64,000 nt of DNA from an uncultured Lachnospiraceae bacterium (GCA_910586015.1 CAJUGJ010000016.1:21846-85845); one strand, 5' to 3'; counted from the first letter of the stretch, positions 37,701 through 46,661 are shown. The notes: a model not told the origin generated them from the sequence alone. Numbers and translations: made by a program.

Positions 37701-38296
37701 GAACATTTAATACCGTAGAAGAAGATGAATATGAACTTCCTGAAAGTGGTAAAATTGGATTAATCCATCCATTAGAGGTATCCAAAGAACTCATAGAAGC
37801 TTGGAGAGAACAACTAACAGATTATGAGATTACACAGCCAATTATTCAATTAGAACGAAATATTTATGAAGTAGAGCCACAAGAAGAAGAGAATAAAGAG
37901 TTAGAACGTTTTGGAGGATATGTAATCAATCATCTTTCTTTTGCAGAAAAACTAATGGCAAATGGCTGGAGTAGAGGTTCTATTTTAGATGGAGGCGGTT
38001 ATTATACCTTTTACAAAGAGGAACCAGAACAAGATGTTGCAGTCGAACTAGAGTTTTCAGGAGCTTGGGTTGGCGGTGATAATGAAGATATTACTATTTA
38101 TGAGATCAGATTTTATAGACCGGGAACCGTTAAATATGGAAGCTATATTTATGATACGATTAAACCAGAAGATGCCTATGCTCTAAAAGATGTACCAAAG
38201 CGGTTCTTTAGTGAAACAGTATATCAGCTTACGAAACTACTTAGTACAAGTAGTAGAAAAGATCCTGATTGGAGAAAAAAAGATCGCTATTATTAA
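34715..38296 (+). CDS. DUF4132 protein with HEAT-like repeats (YehI-like)
   Basis: A 1193-residue soluble protein. The N-terminal ~480 residues are helical and unassigned. Residues ~540-680 look like HEAT-type repeats (ILYDYFSDTSKQVKEVLVTI, AAERETAMIILCENKTDPEY). The C-terminal ~330 residues match DUF4132 as found in E. coli YehI/MolR-type proteins: GFGQDGSRTFSYGSRSF, ESRLEFALSTERKW and a final beta-rich stretch with SRGSILDGGGYY. The length is close to YehI as I recall it (~1200). The ATG at 34715 has GGAGG nine bases upstream. It heads a co-oriented operon with MoxR, DUF5682, VWA and SWIM genes. The biochemical function is not known. Confidence 0.8.
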   Translation: MRIQQEAIEEKIAALLVSLGLSEDMAELTIPYFTDTEKKELPKELIEKLPNLNLSKLSQQQKEKCTEVQKEIKNEILQWKLINVLYQIGGATAYYPLKYRSVSYSYTTDFNLIKELLKLNISREQLLNISAEQYVFSTGSYNWDLICRWIGETKVLPEEIPGLLENCSVDASNGKIFLLNIYFYLKEQEEGYIPAKQDPELFKKFEDLISRNMETIFNITFTPEENEAFYNYLQDDTNQSVPSILQTALKSKSINNYLIKLLVGGAFLHHKFSTLLKNFVRMAIELRYEAIFTQAKLITAVPISYWKEYEMDFDENFPIPSSYYYYWLATQNDYNLLKKKAQQNESKFLNAIEKVIKKYSVEIATRMIMIAKEQNGSLDEKLETLMIQMQQKVKDKLYDVIYNGRQNNKDLIKNYLEGIEPLSSLLAKEDEIQNDGQWTAYYQWDESCRSYVRTFGEDEFYERLLIYITVASKKFSCYGYLVQRIRDDSNHNFPFFNKLYQIYIKNGLSISYLIKIAESCDHFYDTSFVEKLKVEMENILSEYAKAHKEELIGMIKTCIPMGRIIILKALLKVDQSNISILYDYFSDTSKQVKEVLVTILKDRKEEKERIVQKLSSKKAAERETAMIILCENKTDPEYKEILENALKTEKSEKLASYLRNQLHIAEIKEEGEEILAEETVEGYVKELLKGNRKRSLAWLYETPMPVVHNTKKEEISTEYMQAVLLSYSLLNPAGINQKTNLLTEVLEKKELEEFAQTLFDRWLNKGAESKKKWVLYFVSVYGGTPIVERLKYQITEWPKQARGAIAVDAVKALACNGGSVALMTVDNISRKFKYRQIKEAAKTALTLAAKELGVSVEELSDRIVPDLGFGQDGSRTFSYGSRSFQVMITPALELEVFDEKNKKLKTLPSPGAKDDKEQSKQAYQEFKEMKKLLKTTIASQESRLEFALSTERKWSVKAWKALFVENPIMHQFAMGLIWGMYQEGEIQETFRYMEDGTFNTVEEDEYELPESGKIGLIHPLEVSKELIEAWREQLTDYEITQPIIQLERNIYEVEPQEEENKELERFGGYVINHLSFAEKLMANGWSRGSILDGGGYYTFYKEEPEQDVAVELEFSGAWVGGDNEDITIYEIRFYRPGTVKYGSYIYDTIKPEDAYALKDVPKRFFSETVYQLTKLLSTSSRKDPDWRKKDRYY

Positions 38297-38339
38297 TCAT
38301 TGTTATTTCAAAATGCTGTAAGGATGGAGAAGGAAGAAT

Positions 38340-39452
38340 ATGAGTAAAGAATTAATTAAACCGCCAGTGGAAATACGGTATGAAGAAGAGTTAGAAGCAC
38401 TTAAAATAAATGATACATCAGAAAAACCCATTGGTTGGAAGATGTCACCTAAAGCAGTAAGAACATTTATTTTAGGAAGTGAAAAGCCAATTTTCTATAA
38501 AGAAAAAGAGATTATCATAAAAAAGAAGTTCTTTGGAAATGATGCACTCATTGAACGCTGTATTATTACATTAGCTGGAAATAGAGGATTGATGTTAGTA
38601 GGAGAACCGGGCACGGCAAAGACAATGTTAAGTGAATTATTATCAGCAGCAATCAGTGGTGTTAGTACAAATACAGTACAAGGAACAGCAGGAACAACAG
38701 AGGATATGATAAAGTATACTTGGAATTATGCACTGCTATTAGAGAAAGGTCCAGTAAAAGAAGCATTAGTTCCTTCTCCACTCTACATTGGCATGGAACA
38801 GGGAATTTTAACAAGACTTGAAGAGATTACCCGCTGTCCAGCAGAGATTCAGGATAGTTTAATTAGTATTTTAAGTGATAAGGTACTCAATATTCCAGAA
38901 CTTTCAGAGGAGTCCTATTTATTTGCAAAACCGGGTTTTAATGTGATTGGCACAGCAAATACAAGAGATAAAGGCGTGAATGAAATGAGTAGCGCCTTAA
39001 AGAGAAGATTTAATTTTGAAACAGTAGCTCCAGTAAAAGAAGTGTCACTTGAAAAAAGTATTATCATGAAAGAAGTTAATGAACTGGCACAGCAAAGCCA
39101 TATTGAAATGGAAGCAGAAGAAGAGGTTGCTCAGTTATTAGCATCTACCTATCATGAACTTCGTGAAGGAATTTCTTCTTTAGGACACCGTATTGATAAG
39201 CCGTCTGCCGTGATGAGTACAGCGGAAGCAGTATCGGTCTATTTTCAGACCATGATGACAGCATATTACTATGGAGATAGAACCATTGATACTGGTTGCC
39301 TTGTTCAAAATCTACTTGGGGCAGTTTTAAAAGAAAGTAGAGATGATTTAGATAAATTAAAAGGATACTTTAATACAGTAATACGTCAAAAGAGTGACGA
39401 GGAGGGTGGCATATGGAAGGATTATTACGAAGCGAGGAGATGGCTGAGATAG
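38340..39452 (+). CDS. MoxR-type AAA+ ATPase (YehL-like)
   Basis: A 370-residue single AAA+ module. Walker A is GEPGTAKT (residues 88-95). In the Walker B position the usual DE pair reads EE (Glu161-Glu162 in LTRLEEITR). Sensor-1 Asn lies in VIGTANTRDKG and the Arg-finger region in SSALKRRFNFE. MoxR ATPases work as hexameric chaperones with a VWA partner to load cofactors or remodel complexes (RavA-ViaA, NorQ-NorD, CoxD-CoxE). Its VWA partner is two genes downstream. It is 43 bp after the DUF4132 gene and overlaps the next gene by 40 bp. The substrate is unknown. Confidence 0.92.
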   Translation: MSKELIKPPVEIRYEEELEALKINDTSEKPIGWKMSPKAVRTFILGSEKPIFYKEKEIIIKKKFFGNDALIERCIITLAGNRGLMLVGEPGTAKTMLSELLSAAISGVSTNTVQGTAGTTEDMIKYTWNYALLLEKGPVKEALVPSPLYIGMEQGILTRLEEITRCPAEIQDSLISILSDKVLNIPELSEESYLFAKPGFNVIGTANTRDKGVNEMSSALKRRFNFETVAPVKEVSLEKSIIMKEVNELAQQSHIEMEAEEEVAQLLASTYHELREGISSLGHRIDKPSAVMSTAEAVSVYFQTMMTAYYYGDRTIDTGCLVQNLLGAVLKESRDDLDKLKGYFNTVIRQKSDEEGGIWKDYYEARRWLR

Positions 39453-41851
39453 AAGAACTTGCTCTGGCTGCCTTCCCGCTAAATGGAGAATGTAACCCTT
39501 CATCTAATATAATCTTTTTTCCAATACGACATCACAGTCCTGCCTGCTCATATCATTTAAAAAATCTAATAAAGGAGTATCAGCCAGATTGTATTTTAAT
39601 TGAAGGACCGATTGAAGCAAATGATCAAATTCCTATTTTAACAGATGAAAAAACAAAATCTCCAATAGCACTTTATTATTCTTATAAAGATGAACATGGA
39701 TATATTAGTGAGGATAAAAAAGATTATAAGTGTTATTATCCATTTTTGGACTATTCTCCAGAACTTACAGCACTTAGAGAGGGAAAAGAGGCTAATATTC
39801 CTACAGCTTTTATCGATTTACCCTATCATGAAATTTTAATTGCCTGTAATGAAGGAAAAGGGTTAAGAGCAAAAAAGGAAAAACAAAATTATAATGATGA
39901 TTATTTACTTTCTCAAAATGATTATTTGCAGTTACTTTGTAAAAAACAGGGGCTTCGGTGTTTTGATGAACTTTGGGAAAAGCTGTTTGAGATCAATGGA
40001 AAGAATTTAGATATACATACTTTTGTAAAGAATATGCTTGCTTATTGTCTGCTTTCTAGGAAAAATACTTCGAAAGAAGAATTAAAAGAAGAAGGAATTC
40101 TTGCCAGAGAAAAATTTATGGTAGAACAGATTATAAAAAAACAAGAGGAATACCAACGAATTTTAGTTGTAACTGGAGGATTTCATACTCCGGGATTAAT
40201 TGAGTTGATCACCTCAAAGACTGGAACAAAAGTACAACTTCATGGAAAAGCGAAAAAGTGTTATGTTATGGCATATTCTATGGAAGCGGCGGATCGTCTC
40301 AATGGATATGCAAGTGGGATGCCATTTCCTTCTTTCTATCAAGAAATTTGGAATGGGATGAACAGAGAAGAAGACAATCCCTATAAGGGGGCAGTACTAA
40401 GTTATCTTCTTTGGATTGGGCAAAAAGCAAGAAAAAAAGATTTTGGAATTTCTACTTATGATGAAATTTGTGCTCTTCAAATGGCAACAGGATTAAGTGC
40501 TCTTAGAGGCAAAAAAGAACCGGGTGCTTATGAACTCTATGACAGCATTTTATCCTGTTACATTAAGGGAGAATATAATATATCAACCGAACTTCCTATG
40601 GTACTTTTACAAAAAGAAATGACTGGAACTGCTATAGGAAGTCTTGGAGAGAATGCAGATGTTCCTCCAGTAGTTTTGGATTTTCAAGTTCAGTGTAAGC
40701 AACTGAACTTGAAAGTTTCAACAACCCAACCACAAGAGATCGTATTAGATCTTTTTTCATCCGAAAAACATCAAAAAATAAGTAGATTTTTAAATCAGCT
40801 TGTTTTTTTAGAAACAACTTTTGGGGTAAAAAAGAAAGGACCTCGGCTTTCATCTAGGAAAAATCGGAATTTAGTAAGAGAAACATGGCAGTATCAATGG
40901 AGTACAATTGTTACAACGGAGTTAATTGACAAATCAGTCTATGGAGCAACCGTAAAGGAAGCCTGTGCTTCTTATCTAAAAGAACAGTTATCCGATCAAA
41001 TGGTAAACGCAAAACAGGGAGCAAAACTTTTAGTACAGACATTTGAGATGGGACTGACCGAACAATTTAGACAAGCGGTTGGAAGGCTAACCGAAATCTT
41101 ATCAAAAGAAGGAAGTTTTTTTTCACTAGTAGAATGTCTAGAATACTTAAAGATGGCGTTTGAACTTAGACAGCTCTATCAAATGGATGTATTTAATGAA
41201 TTAATTGTTATGATGGAAGACTGTTTTAATAAAATATTGGTACTATTGCCTTCGATGGCTTCTGTCAAGGAAGAGGACTGTGAAAAGGCAATGAATACTT
41301 GCAAACTTTTATTTGAGCTTGCAACAGAAAAATCATTTTGTGTAGGAAGTCAGAATTTTTCCTCCGTAGATTATCGCAAGATACGCCTTATCGATGTTTT
41401 TGAAACTCTTTTAGAAAAAGAAAACATTCATCCAAAATTAGAAGGAACAGCATATGGTCTTTTATATGGGATCGATAGTTCTATTTTTGAACGTATTTTA
41501 ACTGCAAGTGTTGGATATATGAAAGGAACACATGAAAAGTTGCTTTCTACCGCAGGTTTTTTGAGAGGATTATTTTTTGGTGCAAAAGATCTTATCTTTT
41601 CTGATCCAAGCTTTTTAACAATGACAAATGAACTAATTCAAAAGATTTCAAACGATGAATTTATGCAGTTATTGCCAGAATTAAGATTAGCGTTTAACTA
41701 TTTTACACCAAGAGAAATAGATAAAATTGCTGCACAGGCAGCTTCCTTATATGGAGAAGATCTAAAGGAATTTAAAAAGCATAAAGGAGTATCTCCAGAA
41801 ATATTTCAACTTGGAAAAGAATTAGATCAATATGCAGTTTCTCAGTTATAA
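39413..41851 (+). CDS. DUF5682 family protein (YehM-like)
   Basis: An 812-residue soluble protein. It opens with the family hallmark FFPIRHHSPACSYHLKNLI, then ILIEGPIEAND and later VVTGGFHTPGLIELI. This N-terminal half resembles TraB/EreA-like folds, whose His and Glu residues can sit in an active site, although no reaction is known for DUF5682. The C-terminal half is helical. Start chosen at 39413 because GGAGG lies eight bases before it, giving a 40-bp overlap with the ATPase gene and suggesting tight coupling. In E. coli the matching gene is yehM, between yehL and yehP. Confidence 0.82.
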   Translation: MEGLLRSEEMAEIEELALAAFPLNGECNPSSNIIFFPIRHHSPACSYHLKNLIKEYQPDCILIEGPIEANDQIPILTDEKTKSPIALYYSYKDEHGYISEDKKDYKCYYPFLDYSPELTALREGKEANIPTAFIDLPYHEILIACNEGKGLRAKKEKQNYNDDYLLSQNDYLQLLCKKQGLRCFDELWEKLFEINGKNLDIHTFVKNMLAYCLLSRKNTSKEELKEEGILAREKFMVEQIIKKQEEYQRILVVTGGFHTPGLIELITSKTGTKVQLHGKAKKCYVMAYSMEAADRLNGYASGMPFPSFYQEIWNGMNREEDNPYKGAVLSYLLWIGQKARKKDFGISTYDEICALQMATGLSALRGKKEPGAYELYDSILSCYIKGEYNISTELPMVLLQKEMTGTAIGSLGENADVPPVVLDFQVQCKQLNLKVSTTQPQEIVLDLFSSEKHQKISRFLNQLVFLETTFGVKKKGPRLSSRKNRNLVRETWQYQWSTIVTTELIDKSVYGATVKEACASYLKEQLSDQMVNAKQGAKLLVQTFEMGLTEQFRQAVGRLTEILSKEGSFFSLVECLEYLKMAFELRQLYQMDVFNELIVMMEDCFNKILVLLPSMASVKEEDCEKAMNTCKLLFELATEKSFCVGSQNFSSVDYRKIRLIDVFETLLEKENIHPKLEGTAYGLLYGIDSSIFERILTASVGYMKGTHEKLLSTAGFLRGLFFGAKDLIFSDPSFLTMTNELIQKISNDEFMQLLPELRLAFNYFTPREIDKIAAQAASLYGEDLKEFKKHKGVSPEIFQLGKELDQYAVSQL

Positions 41852-41867
41852 AAAGATGAGGTAGACG

Positions 41868-43019
41868 ATGGAAGAAGATAAAAATATCAATGAAAATGAA
41901 CTTCAAATCAGTGGTCTGAATAAATGGAGACTGATTTTAGGCGAATATGCAGCAGAACAGATCTCTTATTCCGGAAACGACATTTCTTATCTTGAGATGG
42001 AACAACTTTTAGATTTTTTGTATTCAAAGGAGTATGGAAAAGAAGAGGGGGTTATGGAACGTTCAGGAGGAAATGAAGGATCAAATATTACTGTGCCAAA
42101 ATGGATTACAAAGATTCGTGAACTGTTTCCGAAACAAACCGTAGAAATTTTAGAAAAACATGCCCTAGAAAAATATGAGATGACAGAACTTTTGACAGAT
42201 AAAGAGGTTTTGAAAAAGTTAGAGCCAAACAGAGAACTTTTAAAAACGATTTTAAGTATGAAGCATCTTATGAAAGGGGAAGTGTTAGAAACTGCCAAAC
42301 AAATTGTCCGAAAGGTAGCAGAAGAGTTGACCAAGAAGATGGAACAGGGAATAAAACGTTCTCTACTAGGCAGAGTGGATAAAAATTCGATCAGTAATAT
42401 AAAATCAGCAAGAAATTTTGACTTTAAACGTACCATTCGAAATAATTTAAAACACTATGATACTACAAAGGGAAGGATTGTACTAGAGAGAGTTTATTTT
42501 AATGATAGAGTAAAAAAATATAATCAATGGCGTGTTATTCTTGCAGTAGACGAAAGTGGTTCAATGCTTGAATCTGTAATACATAGTGCTATTATGGCAG
42601 GAATTTTTTCAAAACTCCCTATGTTAGATACAAAACTGGTTATTTTTGATACACAAGTAGTAGATTTAAGTGGCTATATTTCCGATCCAGTAGAAACACT
42701 GATGAGCATACAACTTGGAGGCGGAACAAATATTGCAAAAGCATTGACCTATTGTGAGGGATTAATTGAGAATCCGCACCGTACTATGGTAGTTTTAGTT
42801 ACAGATCTGTTTGAAGGGGGCGGATATCAAAATTTGTATGCAGTCAGTCGTAGCATTATTGAAAGTAAAGCAAAATTGATTGTATTAACAGCATTAGATG
42901 TCAATGCGGATCCAAACTATGATAAAAATGCAGGAGCTCGTCTGGTTTCTATGGGAGCTCATGTTGCTGCCATGACCCCAGAGGGACTAGCTGACTGGAT
43001 TGGGAAAATAGTACAGTAA
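41868..43019 (+). CDS. CoxE-like VWA domain protein (YehP-like)
   Basis: A 383-residue protein. The N-terminal ~210 residues are helical, as in CoxE/ViaA relatives. Residues ~222-383 form a von Willebrand A domain with a full metal site: DESGS (Asp228, Ser230, Ser232), the Thr of GGGTNIAKAL and the Asp of LVTDLFEGG. VWA proteins of this class are the adaptor partners of MoxR ATPases and bind substrate through the metal site. It follows the DUF5682 gene by 16 bp. Confidence 0.92.
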   Translation: MEEDKNINENELQISGLNKWRLILGEYAAEQISYSGNDISYLEMEQLLDFLYSKEYGKEEGVMERSGGNEGSNITVPKWITKIRELFPKQTVEILEKHALEKYEMTELLTDKEVLKKLEPNRELLKTILSMKHLMKGEVLETAKQIVRKVAEELTKKMEQGIKRSLLGRVDKNSISNIKSARNFDFKRTIRNNLKHYDTTKGRIVLERVYFNDRVKKYNQWRVILAVDESGSMLESVIHSAIMAGIFSKLPMLDTKLVIFDTQVVDLSGYISDPVETLMSIQLGGGTNIAKALTYCEGLIENPHRTMVVLVTDLFEGGGYQNLYAVSRSIIESKAKLIVLTALDVNADPNYDKNAGARLVSMGAHVAAMTPEGLADWIGKIVQ

Positions 43020-43039
43020 CCAGTAAAGGGAGTGTGTGT

Positions 43040-44695
43040 ATGAACAGACAGCTAGAATTTTTAACAACGATTGATGAGGATTATTTAATTGGACTGACCA
43101 ATAAAGGAATTGTAAAAAGGGCAGCTAAAGATTTAGAAAAACAAGAACCTGTTATAGAAAGTGAAAGAGAAGAAATTACACTTCGATTAGAAGATGTAGT
43201 TTGTACAATACGTTCACCACTGGGGGAGAGCACTTGTACCTGTCCACAGCGAACCATTTGTAAACATATTATTTTAAGTACTTTATATTTGAAACAAAAA
43301 CTTGCCTCAGAATCAAAGAAAGAAGAAATCATAAAAAAAGAGCAGGAACCAGAACAAGAATCGGAAGAAAAAAGAGAATGGAAGCAGTTAAAAGCTTTTC
43401 CAATAGAGAAGATTAGAAGGACACTTGGAGATAAAAGATTTGCAATAGCATTAGCTAGACAAAAAACAAATCGATTTCCAACAATAAAACAAAGTTCTAT
43501 TGTATTAGTATCATTTGAAACAGAAGATATTACAGTAAAATTACTAGAACCTGTAGAATATTCTACATGCAGCTGCCATAAAAAAGAACTCTGTGTTCAT
43601 AAGGCAGAAGCTTTATTATGTTTTCAAATTCAAGAAGGGATTATAAATCCATCCGAATTTGAACTGGAAACAGGGGCAGAAATTGATTTTGAAAGATTGC
43701 ACCAGATTGGAAAAGAATTTTTAGACTTTTTACAGGAACGTATTGCGGTTGGTTTAGCAAGAAGTTCTGTTTCAGTTACAGATTCTTTAGAACGATATGC
43801 TATTGTTGCCCACAATGCCGATTTACCAGAATTTGAACGGCAATTTCGGGCATTATCAGAAGAGTATGGATATTATTTCCGCCGTGTAGTTTCTTTCTCA
43901 GGAGAAAAATTGTTACAACGTCTAACCAGAGTAAGTAAAATGTCAGAGAAACTTTGTAAAGTAACAACCTCGGAAGAACTATTAGATATTGTAGGAGAAT
44001 TTAAGTCATCCTATCACGAAATTGGAAATTTGGCACTGATAGGAATGGGATGTCGAACCTTTCAAAGCAGCAGTGGTTTTAAGGGAACAGTAGTCTATTT
44101 ATTCGATTCAAAACATCAACAGTGGTATACCTATAGCAGTGTACGACCTACTTATTATGATAATTCCAGAAATTTTTATTCCGCTACTGGAAGAGAGATT
44201 GCACCTTGGGGTTTAGCATGTACTTTAGATGAACTGTCAGAACAAGAGGTTATATTAAGAAATCCAAGAGTCAATAAAGACTATCGTATTTCTGCAAGTG
44301 AAAAGACCGTAGGAGAAGTAACAGGAAAAACAGAACTTGAAAAATATGATCTATCCAAATTTATGTTTGACGATTTTGCTTCTCTATTTGACTATTGCTA
44401 TCAAAATCCAAATTCAAAAGAATTGGAACGATTGGTATTTGTTATAGCAGATAGAATAGAATCTTCTAATTATGATAAGGTTCGTCAATGTTATCAGATG
44501 CCACTATATGATAAAGAAAATCGAAGAATTGATATTACAGTGCATTATTCTTCCCAAGATGAAGCTGTGATTAAAGAATTAGAACGATTAGAAAAACGGT
44601 TAAAGAAAAAAAATAAAATGAAGATTTCGCTGTTTTTTGGAATTATAGGAATAGAAGAAAAGCGGCTAACACTGTATCCGCTTTCTGTTTTTTAA
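43040..44695 (+). CDS. double SWIM zinc-finger protein (YehQ-like)
   Basis: A 551-residue protein with two SWIM fingers of the form CxCx5CxH: CTCPQRTICKH at about residues 69-79 and CSCHKKELCVH at about 178-188. SWIM fingers bind DNA or proteins. The remaining ~350 residues are mixed alpha/beta without a recognised enzyme motif. The ATG at 43040 is chosen over a GTG at 43034, because AAAGGGAG ends seven bases before the ATG. In E. coli yehQ encodes a SWIM protein at the same place in the cluster. It could give this chaperone-like system its target recognition; that is inference. Confidence 0.85.
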   Translation: MNRQLEFLTTIDEDYLIGLTNKGIVKRAAKDLEKQEPVIESEREEITLRLEDVVCTIRSPLGESTCTCPQRTICKHIILSTLYLKQKLASESKKEEIIKKEQEPEQESEEKREWKQLKAFPIEKIRRTLGDKRFAIALARQKTNRFPTIKQSSIVLVSFETEDITVKLLEPVEYSTCSCHKKELCVHKAEALLCFQIQEGIINPSEFELETGAEIDFERLHQIGKEFLDFLQERIAVGLARSSVSVTDSLERYAIVAHNADLPEFERQFRALSEEYGYYFRRVVSFSGEKLLQRLTRVSKMSEKLCKVTTSEELLDIVGEFKSSYHEIGNLALIGMGCRTFQSSSGFKGTVVYLFDSKHQQWYTYSSVRPTYYDNSRNFYSATGREIAPWGLACTLDELSEQEVILRNPRVNKDYRISASEKTVGEVTGKTELEKYDLSKFMFDDFASLFDYCYQNPNSKELERLVFVIADRIESSNYDKVRQCYQMPLYDKENRRIDITVHYSSQDEAVIKELERLEKRLKKKNKMKISLFFGIIGIEEKRLTLYPLSVF

Positions 44696-44711
44696 GACGA
44701 AGGTGGTGGAT

Positions 44712-45041
44712 ATGGAAAACTTAGAAGAACTGAGAATATTTTTAGAAGAACTGGAACAGATTTGCTATCAAATATTTCAAAGTGGATTTTCCTCTGTTCA
44801 TGATACAACATTGCAAGAATTAAAAATACATTCAAAAGAAGCCGAAGATTATGGATTATTTTTTGCATCAAAAACGATGTATGAACTTTGGGAGATTCTT
44901 GAGGCAAGCAAACATCAATTTTCGGCTGATTATACAAAGGCAGTAATTTTATTTGGACATTTAAAGGAATATTTATTTTGGTGTTTAAAAAAACTCGAAT
45001 TAATGCAGGTAAGACTTACATTAGAAACACAGCCGGAGTAG
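44712..45041 (+). CDS. small helical protein, last gene of the yeh-like operon
   Basis: A 109-residue, largely helical, mildly acidic protein (LEELRIFLEELEQICYQIF, SAKTMYELWEILEASKHQ-like segments). No family recognised. The ATG at 44712 is chosen because GGTGG precedes it; two GTG codons upstream are in frame. It is 16 bp after the SWIM gene and its stop codon lies in the terminator stem, so it is clearly part of the operon. I know of no counterpart in the E. coli cluster. Confidence 0.65.
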   Translation: MENLEELRIFLEELEQICYQIFQSGFSSVHDTTLQELKIHSKEAEDYGLFFASKTMYELWEILEASKHQFSADYTKAVILFGHLKEYLFWCLKKLELMQVRLTLETQPE

Positions 45042-45060
45042 CATTTAAGCTACTCCGGCT
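45031..45060 (+). terminator. intrinsic terminator of the yeh-like operon
   Basis: A perfect 12-bp GC-rich stem AGCCGGAGTAGC/GCTACTCCGGCT with a 6-nt loop and a TTTT tail. Confidence 0.95.
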
Positions 45061-45068
45061 TTTAAACA

Positions 45069-46505
45069 CTATTCTTTTCTTTTATGTCTTGTTATTTCGT
45101 ATTTTGCAGTAGGATATCGAAAGAGTAGTGTCTTTAAGGCAGTCCAGTTCCAAGGAAAAAGCGGCCAAAGATAACTTTTTCCAGCAAAAGAAGGTGTACT
45201 TGCAATAGAAATTAAAATCAGAACAGTTGCCACTATAAATCCCCAAAGTCCAAACCAGCCTGTGAGCAAAATTAAAAATAGTCGATAAAGGCGTATGGCA
45301 TTTCCAAACTCCTGAGAAGAGATACTTAAAGTAGCAAGCATAGTAACTGCTGCATAAAAGATGACTTCTAAAGTTGCCCAGTGCAAAGAAATTGCAATAT
45401 CACCAATAATAAGTCCTCCAAGCAGACCAAGAGAATTTGAAAGACCACTCGCAGCATTACTAGAGGAATATTTAAAAATATCCAGTCCTAATTCAATAAC
45501 TAATACATACAAAAAAAGCTGTGTTTTTGTCACTTCTTCAGAGGTGATTAGCCAAAGCCACTTTGGAAGGGAACTTTGATAGATTCCCATTAAAAGAAAA
45601 CAGGGCAGTAAAAAAAGACTTAAAAGAATACATCCAAACCGCAAAAATCTTAGATAATTTCCGACAGATGGATTTTGATAGTAGTCTTCTGGATTTTGAG
45701 TAAACTGAAAAAGATTGCAGGGAAAGACAAGTGCAGTAGGAGTATTATCTACAAGAACAATAACATATCCCTCAAGCAGATAGCTACTTGCAACATCAGG
45801 TCGTTCGGTATACCGAATTTGAGGCATAAGATTAAACCATCTTTTTTTTATAATTAATTCTTCTAAACTCTTTGATCCCATTGTCAAAGATGGAATGCAA
45901 AGAGAATTTATTTTTTCTCTGATTGTTTCTACTAATTTAGGATCAGCAAGATCGTTTAGATATCCGATTACAATATCTGTTTTTGTATCTGTTCCAGCTG
46001 TCATAACTTCAAAACAAAGTTTTGTGCTACGAATTCTGCGACGTATAAGAGCTGTATTAAATACAATCGTTTCGACAAAACCATCTTTTGAACCACGACT
46101 AACTCGTTCTGTATCGGGTTCTTCTACGGAACGGGTTGGATACGATCTAGTATCTAAAATGACTGCAGAAGAAAAACCATCAAGAAATAACACAGAAGGA
46201 CCACTTAATACATTTTTAATAATTACATCCCAATCATTTGTAAGCTCTGTTTGGATATATCCAATCTTAGAAGCTACAAATAATTCGAGATTTTCTATGG
46301 TAAGATCTTTTGTATAACTATTATCTTGCAGATCTGCAAAGATTTTTTGTAACAGATCATTTTTACAAAATCCATTAATACCAAGCCAAAACGCTTTTGT
46401 TTTTCCAAGATAAAGATCTCTAGAAATCAAATCATAACTGGTTGAAATAGGGAAGATTTCATAGAGTTTTGATCTATTTTCTTCTAGATTGGCGGTTAAC
46501 TGCAT
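45069..46505 (-). CDS. GerA/SpoVAF family spore germination protein
   Basis: A 478-residue membrane protein of the GerA A-subunit family. The soluble N-terminal ~280 residues contain GPSVLFLDGFSSAVILDTRSYPTRSVEEPDTERVSRG-type features (VEEPDTERVSRGSKDGF). The C-terminal ~200 residues hold four to five transmembrane segments with FKYSSSNAASGLSNSLGLLGG. GerA proteins act as germinant receptors in the inner spore membrane; the SpoVAF subgroup goes with the dipicolinate channel. No B or C subunit or spoVA gene is adjacent, so SpoVAF-like or an orphan A subunit are both possible. The start is ATG with AAAGGAAGGG upstream. It marks the organism as a spore-former. Confidence 0.9.
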   Translation of the reverse strand: MQLTANLEENRSKLYEIFPISTSYDLISRDLYLGKTKAFWLGINGFCKNDLLQKIFADLQDNSYTKDLTIENLELFVASKIGYIQTELTNDWDVIIKNVLSGPSVLFLDGFSSAVILDTRSYPTRSVEEPDTERVSRGSKDGFVETIVFNTALIRRRIRSTKLCFEVMTAGTDTKTDIVIGYLNDLADPKLVETIREKINSLCIPSLTMGSKSLEELIIKKRWFNLMPQIRYTERPDVASSYLLEGYVIVLVDNTPTALVFPCNLFQFTQNPEDYYQNPSVGNYLRFLRFGCILLSLFLLPCFLLMGIYQSSLPKWLWLITSEEVTKTQLFLYVLVIELGLDIFKYSSSNAASGLSNSLGLLGGLIIGDIAISLHWATLEVIFYAAVTMLATLSISSQEFGNAIRLYRLFLILLTGWFGLWGFIVATVLILISIASTPSFAGKSYLWPLFPWNWTALKTLLFRYPTAKYEITRHKRKE

Positions 46506-46661
46506 TTCAACCCTTCCTTTCTAACATCTTTTCAAAATAGTTTGTACCATTAAAAAAATAATATACAATATAAAAAAGATAACTATAGTAATTTGAAGAG
46601 GGAAATGTTAAAATAAAAATACGAAAAATTTGATGATGAAGAGAGGGAACAAAAAACAGAA

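Noticed and set aside
43034..43039. GTG start for the SWIM protein
   Set aside because: The ATG six bases downstream has better spacing from AAAGGGAG.
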